A stretch of 64,000 nucleotides of DNA from Panicum virgatum (taxonomy: Eukaryota; Streptophyta; Magnoliopsida; Poales; Poaceae). Of the stretch, positions 1 to 10,356 are shown one piece after another. The translations under genes and the position numbers were made by a program. How positions within the stretch are numbered: the stretch's first letter is position 1; each line of letters begins with the position of its first letter. The stretch is from NCBI RefSeq assembly GCF_016808335.1, contig NC_053149.1:567596-631595 (forward strand), read 5' to 3'. Below the pieces are notes generated by a model that did not search any database, was not told the origin of the DNA, and saw only the letters and a list, made by a program, of their open reading frames with translations.

Positions 1-641
1 GAGGACGGCGAGGTGCGGGTCGTCGTCCAAGGGGTCGCAGGCGAGGATGCACAGGAGAGATCGACCCACCAGAGCCTGCCATGGAGCGAGAGGACGGCGT
101 CGGAGGAGAAGGGTCGGGCGGGGAGCGGGTAGTTGACGGTCTTGTCGACCCACTCGCCGACGTCGGAGGAGAAGCAGAGGAGGGTGGCGTGGTCGTCGCC
201 GACGAAGGGCTGGAGCTCGGCGACCATGTAGGAGCCGGAGGCGGTGGGGGAGGCGATGATGCCGAGGTTGGCGGCGTTCATGATGAGTTCGGGCTCGGGG
301 AGGGGGAGCGCGGCGGCGGCGTCGGCGGCGTTGAGGACGAAGTATCCTGCTAGGAACTGGCGCCAGCAGAAGGACTGGTGGTTGGGGCGGTCGATGACGG
401 TTGGGCCGGTGGCGCGTCCCTGGTCGGCGTGGAGGAGGAGGAGGCCGGAGGGGTCGGCGGCGAGGATCTTGGGGGGGCTGGTGTCGGTGATACCCTGGTC
501 CGGGAAGATGCGTTTGGGGATGGTGAGGAGGGAGACGCGCGGGGGCGCGGCGAGGTCGAGGGAGAGGTCGGTGGAGACCCGCGGGATGGCGCCGAGAATG
601 ACCCAGGACGGCGGAGGAGGAGGAGGCGCGGAGGTCGGCAT
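1..641 (-). CDS. DUF1618 family protein, N-terminal part (runs off window, possible frameshift)
   Basis: A minus-strand frame opens at an ATG (639-641, read leftwards) and stays open to the window edge, about 213 codons. It starts with a Pro-rich stretch, then WVILGAIPRVS, and later has FCWRQFLAGYFVLN and LHGRLWWVDLS. This is the layout of DUF1618, a family of unknown function strongly expanded in grasses. After WWVDLS (near 50-60) the family usually continues in a form like 'LLACDP'. Here that text (ILACDPLDDDPHLAVL) is found in another frame, so one base appears lost. It may be a pseudogene or a sequence error. The 3' end lies outside the window. Family assignment is fairly sure; functionality is not. 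Confidence 0.72.
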   Translation of the reverse strand, partial: MPTSAPPPPPPSWVILGAIPRVSTDLSLDLAAPPRVSLLTIPKRIFPDQGITDTSPPKILAADPSGLLLLHADQGRATGPTVIDRPNHQSFCWRQFLAGYFVLNAADAAAALPLPEPELIMNAANLGIIASPTASGSYMVAELQPFVGDDHATLLCFSSDVGEWVDKTVNYPLPARPFSSDAVLSLHGRLWWVDLSCASSPATPWTTTRTSPS

Positions 642-1139
642 CGTTCTCGCTCGCCTGAGGAATGGAATGAAGAAGCACTGCACTGCAGCAGGAGGCAGGA
701 GCAGGGAGGGGTTTGGTTTTGCTTTTAACCGACGGCAGGGCAGGAAGCCTTTCTAGCTTGTCGTCTTGTTCTCGTCCTCATCCACCCCGGCGGGCGGCCA
801 CGGCAACGGCAGCCGGCCGCAGGAGGATGGCATGGCACCCCCGAATCGAATCACGCGATGCTTTGGGCCGTCGCAGCCCCGACCACATAAATCCTACTTG
901 AGCCCAAGACCACCAGATATTTATCTTGGGCCTGGCTCATTCATTATTTTGCACAGACATCTTGTGTTGATGGGCCCAACAATCCAACAGGTTTGGAACC
1001 ATGGCATTTTCTCTTTCTAGTCTAGGAAAAATAAATAAATCATTCATTTTGTTGGAGTCGATTCGATTCGGTACGACTATCATCATGTCATGCAGAGACC
1101 CAATGTCTCTGGTCTAGAGTCTGACTGGCTGTCAAACAC
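642..1139. other. Upstream region of the DUF1618 gene, no gene seen
   Basis: GC-rich to about 850, then lower in GC. It should hold the 5' UTR and promoter of the minus-strand DUF1618 gene. Open frames here are short and have no recognisable protein features. Confidence 0.4.
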
Positions 1140-1849
1140 AAGACACTCCTCAGTTCTAAAAATAAGGATTCCGATGACCAACATCCCCGAATTATCCGAA
1201 TTCATATTCGCTTAAAACACTAATATAAATATCCTTATTCATATCCGATTTTAATATAGATATTATATGGATGTATCTCAATTCATTTTTCAGTATTTTT
1301 TTTCTATCCGATTCCATATCCGTATTCAAAATAAATATATAATATCCGACTATATCCGCATCCGCAAAAAAATAACTAGAGAAACCATCTTAAATTAATC
1401 TCTATATTTAATTACTTGTACATTATTTAAATTATTTAAAAAACTAGATGACTAATAATGTTAATTCTAATATTATTAATGATATAAAAATTAAATCTAA
1501 CCTATTTTAATATATTTATTTAATAATAAAATAATTTTATATGAGTCAACTTACTTATTTATTTAATGGTAAAATCCTTTTTATATATCCTAATTATTAA
1601 GTATTTAAATATTTATTTACTTTACATTTAAAATAGTTTTATAGATTTAATATAAAAGCTATATAAAGATAAATATATTTTTATTAGTTATCTTCTAATC
1701 TTTTACTCTCTACATGTATAAGTATTCCAATATACTAAAAATTTGTTGATAAAATAAATTAATACACACATTTGGCGTTATGTATCAATCAAATCGACAA
1801 GATATCCAGATCTGAATTCTTATTCAATTTCATCCGTATCCAGTATCCA
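1140..1849. repeat. AT-rich degenerate repeat with 'atatccg' motifs
   Basis: About 700 bp of very AT-rich DNA. Variants of 'tatccgaattc / atatccgtatcc' occur near both sides (about 1190-1370 and 1800-1850), as in the ends of AT-rich grass DNA transposons. No open frame of note and no target duplication identified. Class unknown. Confidence 0.35.
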
Positions 1850-2052
1850 GGGCCTGCTTGGATTGATACTAAAATTTTGACATGCCAAAGTGTTGGCAAG
1901 TCAAAATTTTAACCACTATTTGGTTTTGTGTCAAAATTTACCCACCTCTCACATTTTTTCTACCAAAATATGGACAAATATTTTGCCCAACATTTGGCTA
2001 GTCAAAATTTCATTTGGCTAGTCAAAATTTTGGGACCAATCCAAGCAGGCCC
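1850..2052. mobile_element. MITE with perfect 16-bp terminal inverted repeats
   Basis: The left end gggcctgcttggattg (1850-1865) is the exact reverse complement of the right end (2037-2052). The 203-bp body is AT-rich and repeats 'ggctagtcaaaattt'. CCA lies directly outside both ends (left ...tcca, right cca...), a possible 3-bp target duplication. It sits about 370 bp beyond the stop of the receptor-kinase gene. Non-coding DNA transposon; superfamily not certain (3-bp duplication suggests PIF/Harbinger or CACTA). Confidence 0.75.
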
Positions 2053-2421
2053 CCAATCCTCGATGCTCACTCACTTGAGAACTACTCTATCCATCCACAC
2101 GAATCTCGAGTTCCCGAAACCACCAACATGTGTCCCATGTCTGCCAGTCTCCGAGCCGATCGATGCAGGCAAGGATCAGCAGCTACCAGCAATCAGTCAT
2201 GACTACCAACTGTTTACATTTGATGAGATTCCGATCGATCAGCGTTGGCGTCGCGATGCATCCACCGCAAGGAATCACCAACGTCAAACGAACCCCACTG
2301 GTACCAACAACTTCCTTGGTACTACGGCCGCCGGCGCCATTGCCGGCCGGACCCAGTCACCCAGCTTGCTTTGCTTCCGGAATGAGAGAGAGAAAAAAAA
2401 AGAAATTCTTTCTCTCAAATT
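2053..2421. other. 3' flank of the receptor-kinase gene
   Basis: Non-coding DNA beyond the kinase stop codon; an A-rich run (about 2388-2402) lies just downstream of the stop on the plus strand. Open frames here have no protein-like composition. The 3' UTR of the minus-strand gene should be here. Confidence 0.4.
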
Positions 2422-5400
2422 TCAACTGGCATGATGAACCTCACCACCCTCGGCGTCCTCGTAGTAGTACGGCGACAGCTTCCCGTCCTTGTCCACCCGC
2501 GGCCTGCCGCCCTCCGCCCGCACTTCCTGCAGCATCTTCACCACCCTCCGCATCGCCGGGCGGTTGATCGGCAGCGAGCTCGCGCACAGCAGCCCGATCT
2601 GGAGCACCCTCACCATCTCCTCCTTGAACCTCATGTCCAGCCGGCTGTCCAGGACGTGCTCCACCCCCTGCTTCTGCTCCAGCGTGCCGCGCACCCACTT
2701 CACCAGGTCCTTCTCCCCGAACTCAGGATCCACCGGCGGCTTCCCGGTCACCAGCTCCAGGAGGACCACGCCGAAGCTGTAAGTGTCGCTCTTCTCGTTC
2801 ACGCGCAGCGTGTACGCATACTCTGCAACCAATATATTGATGATCACAGCAATTCATGGACAAGGAAATCAGCGGCAGCAGCAGCAATCATATTCGTATA
2901 TATGACGATCATCCATCATACCAGGCGCAATGTAGCCGCAGGAGCCGGCGATCACCGACATGGACTTGGCCTCCACCACCTTGGCCACCCCGAAATCGGC
3001 CACCCGGGCGCTCAGCTCCGCATCCAGGAGGATGTTGTTCGACTTGACGTCCCTGTGGACGATGGCCGGGACGCAGTCATGGTGAAGGTAGGACAGCCCC
3101 TCTGCTGCATCCAGCGCGATCTTGTACCGCGTTCCCCAGTCCAGCAACCCCGCCTTAATGCTGTGCAGCACGTCCCCGAGGCTTCCGTTGGGCATGTACT
3201 CGTACACCAGCAGCTTGCACTCCTTGTGGGCGCAGCAGCACCAGAGCTTCACAATGTTCTTGTGCCGAATCTTGCCCAGCGTCCTCACCTCGGCTTCGAA
3301 GCTGTCGTCCGCAGCTGAGCCTGAGCCCTCGCCACCGCCATTCTTCTTTGCCGCCGCCGCGCTCCACAGCTTCTTCACGGCGACTACCTCGCCGTTGCTG
3401 AGCACCGCCTTGTACACCTTCCCAGATGCCCCGCTGCCGATGACATTGTCCTCGTCAAGGCAATCCAGGATCTCATACTCGCTGAATGAAAGTTTGTGGA
3501 AGGACGTCAATGTCCATTTCGAGCGGTCGGCTCTCAGCTTCGATCTGTTGAAGGTCCGGTACCGCCAGTAGAACCACGCGACTCCGGCGACCAGAATGGC
3601 AGCCGCAAATATGAAGATGGAGCGCATCATCCAGGCCAAGCCAGACTGGTGCTTGGACCTTCCCTGTGAATCGCCGCCACACAACCCGGCAATTTCCCCA
3701 CACAGCTCAGGGTTGCCCAAGAAGCTGCTGCGGTACGCCTCCGTGGCATACTGCGGCGGCAGCGGGCCGTGGAGCTGGTTGTTGGACACATTGAACTGGT
3801 TGAGCTTCAGGTTCTCCAGCTGCACCGGGACCTCGCCGCTGAGCTCGTTGCCGGAGAGGTCGAGGTAGTTGAGCACGGGCAGATCACCAAGCTCCGGCGG
3901 TATGGAGCCGGTGAAGCCGTTTTCCGCGAGGTTGAGCTCGCTGAGCTTCTTCCATGACTGGATGCCTCGAAGCAGCTGGCCGGAGAGCGAGTTGTTGCGG
4001 AGCACGAGGCGACCGAGCTCCGCCAGGCCGCCGAGAGAGGACGGGAGCGGGCCAGACAGCATGTTGCCGCCGGCGGAGAGCTCATAGAGCTTGGAGAGGG
4101 ATCCGATTTCCGCCGGGATGGCCCCGGTCAGGCGGTTGTTGGACAGCACGAGCTTGGACAGGTTGGCCGCGCCGGCGATGACCGGGAAGATCTGGCCGGT
4201 GAGGTGGTTATCGTTGAGCTCGAGAAGGGACATGTGCGGGAGGCCCCAGACCGCGTCGGGCACGTCCCCGGCGAGCCTGTTGTTGGAGAGGCGCACCCGG
4301 CGCAGCCTCCGGCAGCGGCCGAGCGCGTCGGGGATACGGCCGGACAGCATGTTGTCGAGCATGAGCAGCTCCTCCAGCTCGCCGCGGTCGCAGATCCCGG
4401 GCGGGATCTCGCCTGAGATGGCGTTGTCGGATATGTCGAGGCAGACGAGCGGCGTGTTCCGGCCGAGGTCGGCGGGCAGCGTGCCGTTGAGGCTGTTGGC
4501 GAAGAGGCGCAGCTCGACGAGCGACGGCGCCCTGGCGATGGACTCCGGCACGGGCCCCGTGAGCACGTTGGCGTAGAGGTGCAGGGTCTCGAGGCTGGGC
4601 GCGTGGAAGAGGTCCTCCGGGATGGCGCCGTGGAGGCGGTTCATGGCGAAATCGATGGCCCTGAGGTGGCGGAGGTTGCCGAAGCCCGTGGGGATGGGCC
4701 CGGTGAGGGAGTTGTTGTAGAGCTCGATCTGGACGGCGCTGGTGAGGCCTGCAATCTCCGGCGGTATGGGGCCGGTGAGCGCGTTGGTGGAGAGGTCGAG
4801 GTCGGTGAGGTTGGTGAGGCGGCCGAGGGAGGGCGGGATGGGGCCGACGAGGTTGCAGCCGGCGAGCCAGAGCACCCGCAGCGCGGAGAGGTCGGCGAGC
4901 TGGGGCGGGACGGGGCCCGGCGCGAAGGGGTTGTAGGAGAGGTTGAGCTCCCGGAGCGTGGCGACGCGGCCCAGGAAGGGCGGGACCTGGCCGCCGAGCA
5001 GGTTGTAGACGAGGGAGAGCGACTGGAGCTTGGGGAAGCGGGCGAAGGACTCCGGGATGGGGCCGGAGAAGTTGTTGCTCTGGAGGTTGAGGTAGAGGAG
5101 GTCCGGGAGGTCGACGAGGGCGTCGGGGAGCGGGCCGACGAGCGCGTTCATGGAGAGGTCGAGGCGCTGGAGGGCGGCGCAGCGGGCGACGTCGAGGTCG
5201 GGGCCGATGTAGTTGTCGGAGAGGTCGACGGAGCGCAGGCGCGGGATGCGGCAGAGCGCGGCGGGGAAGGAGCCGGCGAGGTTGAGGCTGGGGAGGGAGA
5301 TGACGGTGACGGCGCCGTCGCTGTCGTGGCAGGCGACGCCGGTCCAGTTGCAGGGCGTGGCGTCGCGCGGGTTCCAGTCGGCGAGCGCGGGCGCGGGGAC

Positions 5401-5499
5401 GGTGAGCGCGCGCTTGGCGTCGAGCAGGTGGAGGCCGTCCTGGCTCAAGGCCTGCGCCGGGAGCGGCAGCAGCAGGAGGAGGAGGAAGGAGGCGGCCAT
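2422..5499 (-). CDS. LRR receptor-like kinase, HSL1/HAESA-like (subfamily XI)
   Basis: Two exons: 5499-2922 and 2822-2422, joined over a 99-bp GT...AG intron (2823-2921); 992 residues. Domains: signal peptide (~1-18), LRRNT with CNWTGVAC, about 20 LRRs of the xxLxLxxNxLxGxIP type, a Cys pair (CGEIAGLC), one TM helix (~623-646), then a kinase. The kinase has the glycine loop VIGSGASGKVYKA (~686), VAVKKLW with a Gly/Ser/Ala-rich insert after it, HRDVKSNN (~816), DFG (~835) and APE, whose Glu codon is split by the intron. All catalytic residues are present, so it should be an active plasma-membrane Ser/Thr kinase. Relatives bind IDA/CLE-like peptides and control abscission, stomata and growth; that role is inferred. 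The ATG at 5499 is the first in frame (a GTG lies two codons earlier). The C-terminus ends a few residues after YYYEDAEGG. Confidence 0.93.
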
Positions 5500-5720
5500 G
5501 GACACGGTGGTTGAGTTTTGGTTGTTAGAGAAGGCGAAGCGGGGAGGGAGGAGGCGTCGGCATCGGCGGTCTGCAGCTAATCTGTTGGGGATGGTGGTGG
5601 GTGGGGATGGATGGAGATGGCCATGGGGGAGGAGTGATGAGTGAATGAGGAAGAAAGCAACTGGGTGGGCGGGCGCCTCCTGCCGTCAGCCTGCTGCTGT
5701 CTGCTGGGGATGGATGAGTC
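5500..5720 (-). promoter_or_regulatory. 5' UTR / proximal promoter of the receptor kinase
   Basis: Upstream side of the minus-strand kinase ATG. It is GC-rich and has no obvious TATA box. The transcription start cannot be placed from sequence. Confidence 0.3.
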
Positions 5721-5843
5721 TCCTCTGCAGTACTGCAGGGAGACTCTCCCACTGACTTGTGGCCCCCTGAATCACGAGGCCCGCAGGTCAGTGGCACCGA
5801 GTTCCCTGCAGTACTGCAGAGGAACCGGTTCCGCTGGGGATGG
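5703..5843. repeat. Fold-back element flanked by an 11-bp direct repeat
   Basis: Inverted arms 5721-5756 and 5787-5823 (tcctctgcagtactgcag...ccactgac against its complement, a few mismatches) can form a long hairpin. Each arm contains the self-complementary ctgcagtactgcag. The direct repeat gctggggatgg occurs at 5703-5713 and 5833-5843, as a target duplication would. It looks like a ~119-bp fold-back MITE in the upstream region of the kinase gene; 9-11-bp duplications suggest Mutator-like mobilisation (inference). Confidence 0.5.
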
Positions 5844-6020
5844 CGGCTTCTGCTGCTGGTAGGGAGTAGTAGGGCAGAGTAGCGAAGAGAGGATTGACTG
5901 ATCAGTGAGGGTGCCGTAATAAATAAATAAATATTAGTAAAATAGTAGGGGCGGAGACCGTGGTTTGACGGCTGCGTTGCGTGTGTGTCCGTCTGTCGCT
6001 GCGTCGTGTTTCGCTCTTCA

Positions 6021-6356
6021 GGCCTTGTTTGGCTACAAGACTTTTTTAGAAGTCCCTATCACATCAAAAGGAATCTTATTATTTTATAGTATTAAATAAA
6101 ATCTGTTTATAAATGTTTTTTGACAGCTGAGTGCTTTTTCGCGAGACGAATCTAATGAGCCTAATTAATTCATAATTTGCTACAGTGATGCTACAGTAAC
6201 TATTCACTAATCATGGATTAAGATACCTTATTAGATTCGTCTCGCAGTTTAGCCCCAGGGTTCTGCAGTTAGTTTTATAATTAACATTTATTTAATACCT
6301 CTAAATACTAAAAAGTTCCAGAGACTTAAAAAAAGTCCCTGGAACCAAACAACCCC
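6021..6356. mobile_element. MITE, 'gagacgaatctaatgag' family, copy 1
   Basis: 336 bp. Ends ggccttgtttggctacaag... and ...ccaaacaacccc are imperfect inverted repeats. The interior has the inverted pair gcgagacgaatctaatgag / attagattcgtctcgc and gctacagtaac, typical of a very common grass MITE group. TCA flanks both ends (6018-6020 and 6357-6359), a 3-bp target duplication as in PIF/Harbinger elements. Confidence 0.7.
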
Positions 6357-6518
6357 TCATTCCAAACAAAAAAAAAGGTGGGAAAAGGAAAGTGGGACCC
6401 ACGGGTCAAACCGCTGCTGTGCTGTGCTCTGCTCTGCTCTGTTCAACGCTTTGCTTTCGGCTGTCCGTCCGACTGTCGGTGTGTGTTTCTTGACGTCGCT
6501 CATTCATTTATCACGATC

Positions 6519-6884
6519 GGGGCATGTTTAAGGTAAGGCTATCTTTACATATAAACGAAAAAAAAGTCGTAAACGCATTAAATTGAAACGGAATTTTATT
6601 AATTTGAAGTACTAAATGAAGTATATTTACAAAACTTTTTGCATGGTTGGGCTGTAAATCGCGAGACGAATCTAATGAGCCTACTTAATCCATGATTTGC
6701 AACAGTGATGCTACAGTAACCATCCGCTAATTATTAATTAAACATGAATTAATTAGCATCATTAGATTCGTCTCGCGATTTACAACCCATCTATATAAAA
6801 AGTTTTGCAAATAGACTTCATTTAGTACTTCAAATGCCCTCTTTACATCTTTACACAATTTTGCAAAATGAACTAAACACCCCC
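6519..6884. mobile_element. MITE, 'gagacgaatctaatgag' family, copy 2
   Basis: Same core as copy 1 (gcgagacgaatctaatgag at about 6660, its inverse at about 6762). The outer arms also pair (gtactaaatgaagt... with ...acttcatttagtac), so nearly the whole element can fold back. Ends are approximate; no clean target duplication found. Confidence 0.62.
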
Positions 6885-6894
6885 TAAATATCCC

Positions 6895-7185
6895 CATTCT
6901 TTCACGAAATCTATTTGCAATTTTTTTTCATATAGATACAAATTTGCAAGTCGAATCTAATAAATCTAATTTAACCGTGATTAGATACCGTAGTGTTATA
7001 GTAACCATACTGTAGTCATCCGCAAATTATACGTTCAAAGACCTCGTTACATACAACAGCTTCTACATAACATAGTTGCGGATGTGATTTTGTAATTATA
7101 TTTTATTTAGTACTTCTAATTAGTGATTAAAGCTGCGAAAATTTTCACAAAATAGTTTTCAACCAAACACGTAGCGTTTATTTGG
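6895..7185. mobile_element. Degenerate MITE related to copies 1 and 2
   Basis: Diverged core (aagtcgaatctaataaatctaattt, atagtaaccatactgtag) and an outer arm 'tttatttagtacttcta' like copy 2. Boundaries estimated. Confidence 0.4.
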
Positions 7186-7239
7186 AGGGCCATAGATTGA
7201 TTCTGTTCTAAATTGTATGGAGTGATTAAGGTATTTTTT

Positions 7240-7500
7240 CCCTATTTTTTTGTTTTTTTAAAGCACCCAAAAGCATTAGGAGTCATATAAGATTTTGGAC
7301 GCCTAACCGGACTCAACACAAACAAACCTGCGTGAGTATTCTCGGGATGCGCAATACCGAGGCTTACGCACACTCTACCCACACCAGCACACACGCAGGC
7401 GGCCTCAGCACCTAGGTGCGGGACGGGAGTCGGAAGCCCCCGCCGGCAGCCTCCCATCCTCGGGAGTTGCCAGCTGAGCTATCGCTCAGTCCGCAGTGCG
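7240..7500 (-). repeat. Candidate tRNA-derived SINE
   Basis: Read on the minus strand, the 5' part has a Pol III A-box-like stretch (tagctcagctgg, about 7470-7485) and, about 35-45 nt on, a weak B-box-like gcttccgactccc. The 3' end is an A-rich tail (T-rich on the plus strand at 7243-7259). Size and order fit a SINE. The B box is weak and I could not assign a family or target duplication. Confidence 0.42.
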
Positions 7501-7593
7501 AGCTCGTTGGCGCTCATTTTCGTTCGTTTTTTCGAGTGCTCCATTGGATGCTTGGTCTATTGTTGCTTGCTTGTGCATCTACGCACCGCTTAG

Positions 7594-7781
7594 GGCCTGT
7601 TTGAGACGGCTTCACCGGCTCCGGCTTCGTTTACTGTAGCGCGGAGCCGGTGAAGCCACCCTTTCCTAGCTCCAGCGGCTTCACTCCTCCCGCAGGCAAA
7701 GCTGGTTCATTTCAGCTCCGTGCTACAGTGCCACACAGTGCCGAGCCGGAGCCGTCCGGGTGAAGCCCTCCAAAGGGGCCC
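7594..7781. mobile_element. Tourist-like MITE with TTA target duplication
   Basis: 188 bp. The left end gggcctgtttgagacggctt and the right end (...aaggggccc) are imperfect inverted repeats, and subterminal 'cggcttcacc / ggtgaagcc' pairs recur. TTA flanks both sides (7591-7593 and 7782-7784), the PIF/Harbinger signature. Confidence 0.68.
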
Positions 7782-7784
7782 TTA

Positions 7785-8166
7785 GAACGCCTCGTTCCCT
7801 TTACTCTTTCCTCGTCGCTTGCTTGCTTGCTGGAGTCCGGCGGCCGCTCCCCGTGCTGGCAGACGCGGAGGCCGGTGGCCGCGCCGTCGACCTCCATTCC
7901 CGTGCTGGCCGATGCGCCGCATCCATGGAATCTACATTGCAATAAAATATGCTTGTAGATATATTATTTTTGGCTTCTAGAGGTATTTTACGTTGTCTCT
8001 ACGTAATCGTAGTCACTTTACGTAATCGTAGAGTCACTTTTCACTGTGTTGTAGAGATGCCACCACATCCAGTGTCTCTTCGATTGAAGAGATACTTTGT
8101 TAATTGTCTCGATGTTCTTTAAGATAACTTGTGATGACATACTATTATATCTCTACCCTCTAGGTG
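7785..8166. other. Non-coding gap
   Basis: No gene recognised. It contains 'acgtaatcgtag(a)gtcacttt' twice in a row (about 8002-8040), a short direct repeat. Confidence 0.3.
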
Positions 8167-8630
8167 CACTACAAAATATTAAAAACATGATAATACTTGG
8201 ATTTTTTTTATGCTTCAAACTCAAGATCTCACACCATATTACATAATTGGCAACTTGCTAGCCATCTCAACTTTACAACAATTGTTACGTATATACTAGT
8301 ATGATTCTTATGAATATTCAATAATGTGCCTAAATAATCTAAATAGTGTCTCAAGATATTAAAAGAAAGGACTCAACATATGCCTTTATGAGGCTAACGT
8401 CAACAATTAAAGCGTCTCAAACTTGCCCCTAATAATATGTATTGACATTTTATGAAATAACTTAAAAAATTGTCTATACAATTTAAAATTCTCAAATAGT
8501 GTCTTAATACATATGACATTTTCTAAAGTGCCACAAAAAGTATCTTTATAATACATTATGACATATTTGTAAAGACAAATTGTAAAATGTCTATACAAAA
8601 GTGTCTCTAAATTAGATTTGTGTTGTAGTG
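8167..8630. mobile_element. Possible CACTA-type MITE
   Basis: Starts cactacaaaatatt and ends ...tgttgtagtg, so the outermost CACTAC/GTAGTG is inverted as in CACTA elements. The interior is AT-rich and non-coding. The flanking 3-bp words (gtg / acc) do not match, so this is a weak call. Confidence 0.3.
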
Positions 8631-9170
8631 ACCGGCGACGCATCCATGGTGTCCGCCATCGTGCATCTCTGCCAAGGCGAGCGGGTCACCCATGAGCGGC
8701 GAGCGCGACGCTAGCGGCAACGTTGACACAATCAAGCAGCGAGCGGCCAGCAGCAAGAGGCACGCGGCGAGCGGCTCATGAGAGCGGGTGCGGACAAGAG
8801 GTGAGAGGCGAGCGGGCGCGGCGCGGAGTAACTGCACGGTGCAGCAATCAAGAGCCAAGGGCAAACACATTCACATTCCAGGCTGCGCTCCAAAACGACA
8901 TTTTTTTAACGCAAACCACAGGTGGGGCAGAACGTCATTTATTTCCTATACAGAGGGAGTATTTAGTTGGAGAGGATGGAGTGGTTCCGATAGAGGTTCC
9001 GATAGAGGGACAATCTTCGTGACATGGGATCCGTCTATCAGCCACTATTTCTCTTCTATTCTTCCCTTCCCTAGCCCCACTCCCTGCTGCGCCGCAGTAG
9101 GCCAAATTGCCCCCGATCCTCCCCACCACCAAGTCCCTCCGCCCTCTACCCACCTTCACACTGCACAGCC

Positions 9171-9391
9171 ATGGCCTCGTGCACTCTGCCCCAGTTCGCC
9201 GCGGCTCTCCACCCCCTATCCTTCCTCTGCACGCGCGGCCGCCTACGCTTCACCCGCCCACCTCCCCTGCACCGCCAAGGCCCCCCACCCGGACCCACTA
9301 TGCCGCCGGGGCTCACTTGCGTAGCCACCCTCCCATGTTGCTCTGTCTCCTTCCTCACCGCCCGAGCTCCAGCTCATCCCGGAATCCGAAG
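9171..9391 (+). pseudogene. First-exon-like fragment, copy A
   Basis: ATG in good context (cagccatggc) opens a Pro/Arg/Leu-rich frame beginning MASCTLPQFAAALHPLSFL. It runs 221 nt to a GT splice-donor-like site (ccgaag|gtatatt) and is preceded by a CT-rich 5' UTR-like stretch. The same exon is at 14258-14478 and a diverged relative lies at 31577-32460, so it belongs to a dispersed repeat, not a unique gene. Function unknown; the N-terminus resembles an organelle transit peptide in composition only. Confidence 0.35.
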
Positions 9392-9544
9392 GTATATTCC
9401 TCTTAGGGGTAGCTTTTTTTTTGGGTTCGCGAGCGAAGCAAAATGGCATCCGAATAGTTATAGCATCATACTCTCTATAGTGATGTCCATGTAGGATATA
9501 ACATGAGTTATAGATCAACTACCAACAATCTTTCTATAGCATAA

Positions 9545-10356
9545 TATCGCTGCGGGAAATGGGCGACTACAAAACTACTCGATTGCTCGTTTGTTGTGCG
9601 CTTGATCGGATATGGTCTAGCACGCAAAGACTCGAGGATTTAGACTGGTTCAGGCCGAAAGTGTCCTACGTCCAGTATGGGGGTGGTGTTCTTGCACTAT
9701 TGCTCTCGAGCCCGGGTGCTCCAAGTTCAGAGGGGAGCTTACAAGCCGGTCAAGCAGTGTCGAACCCCTGGGAGTCCAACCCTTTCCTACGTGGGGGGCT
9801 TTCCCTTTTATAGTCCAAGGTGAGGCCCCCATTTACAAATATCTAGCGCTGTGTCTTGACACCGTTGGGGTGCTGTTCGTCCTTGTCAGTCGTTCGGTCA
9901 CACTCGCTGGCGTAATGAAATGGTGCGTAGAGGCAACTATCATTACGACGAGTGGAGGCAGCGCTTGTGGGCACCCCATCCCGTTGTGTTGCGGAATCTG
10001 CGCGAGCAGCGCTGTCCCCTTGTCAGGGAGTCCAGCTGCCTAAGCCCTTGCCGCAAGATAAGGGGAGCTGGCGTCCCGGAGCCCGCACAAGGCTTGTCTT
10101 GGCCGGCATGGCTGTCAGGAGGCGCGGCGTTCTTGGAGCGCACATTCCGAGTCGTCGGCATGGCTCTGACCTGGGGCGCTAGGTCGGGGGCCGCCACGTG
10201 TCCCAGGAGGTCGGACTCCCGGACTCGTTGGCTTAGCAGCGAAGGCTGCTCCCCGTGCCGGTTAGCGGGCTATCCCGTTCTCGGCCCAGTAAGTTTATTG
10301 GGCCTCCCTTTACATGAGTCAGGCCTGTCAGGGACCCTGGATTTACTCCCCCGTCA
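9545..10356 (-). mobile_element. Duplicated Tat-family LTR, copy A
   Basis: Homologous to the LTRs at 14633-15392 and 25670-29916. It begins TATCGCTGC where the others have TGTCGCT, and ends ...actcccccgtca. It keeps a ~57-bp stretch (around 10270-10325) that the 14633 copy has lost, and lacks the ~280-bp block present only in the 5' LTR. It is followed by 315 bp of internal sequence and then cut off. Confidence 0.75.

Noticed and set aside
2431..5514. Long plus-strand open frames (295 and 311 codons) opposite the receptor kinase
   Set aside because: They mirror the GC-rich third positions of the minus-strand LRR kinase and have no domains of their own.
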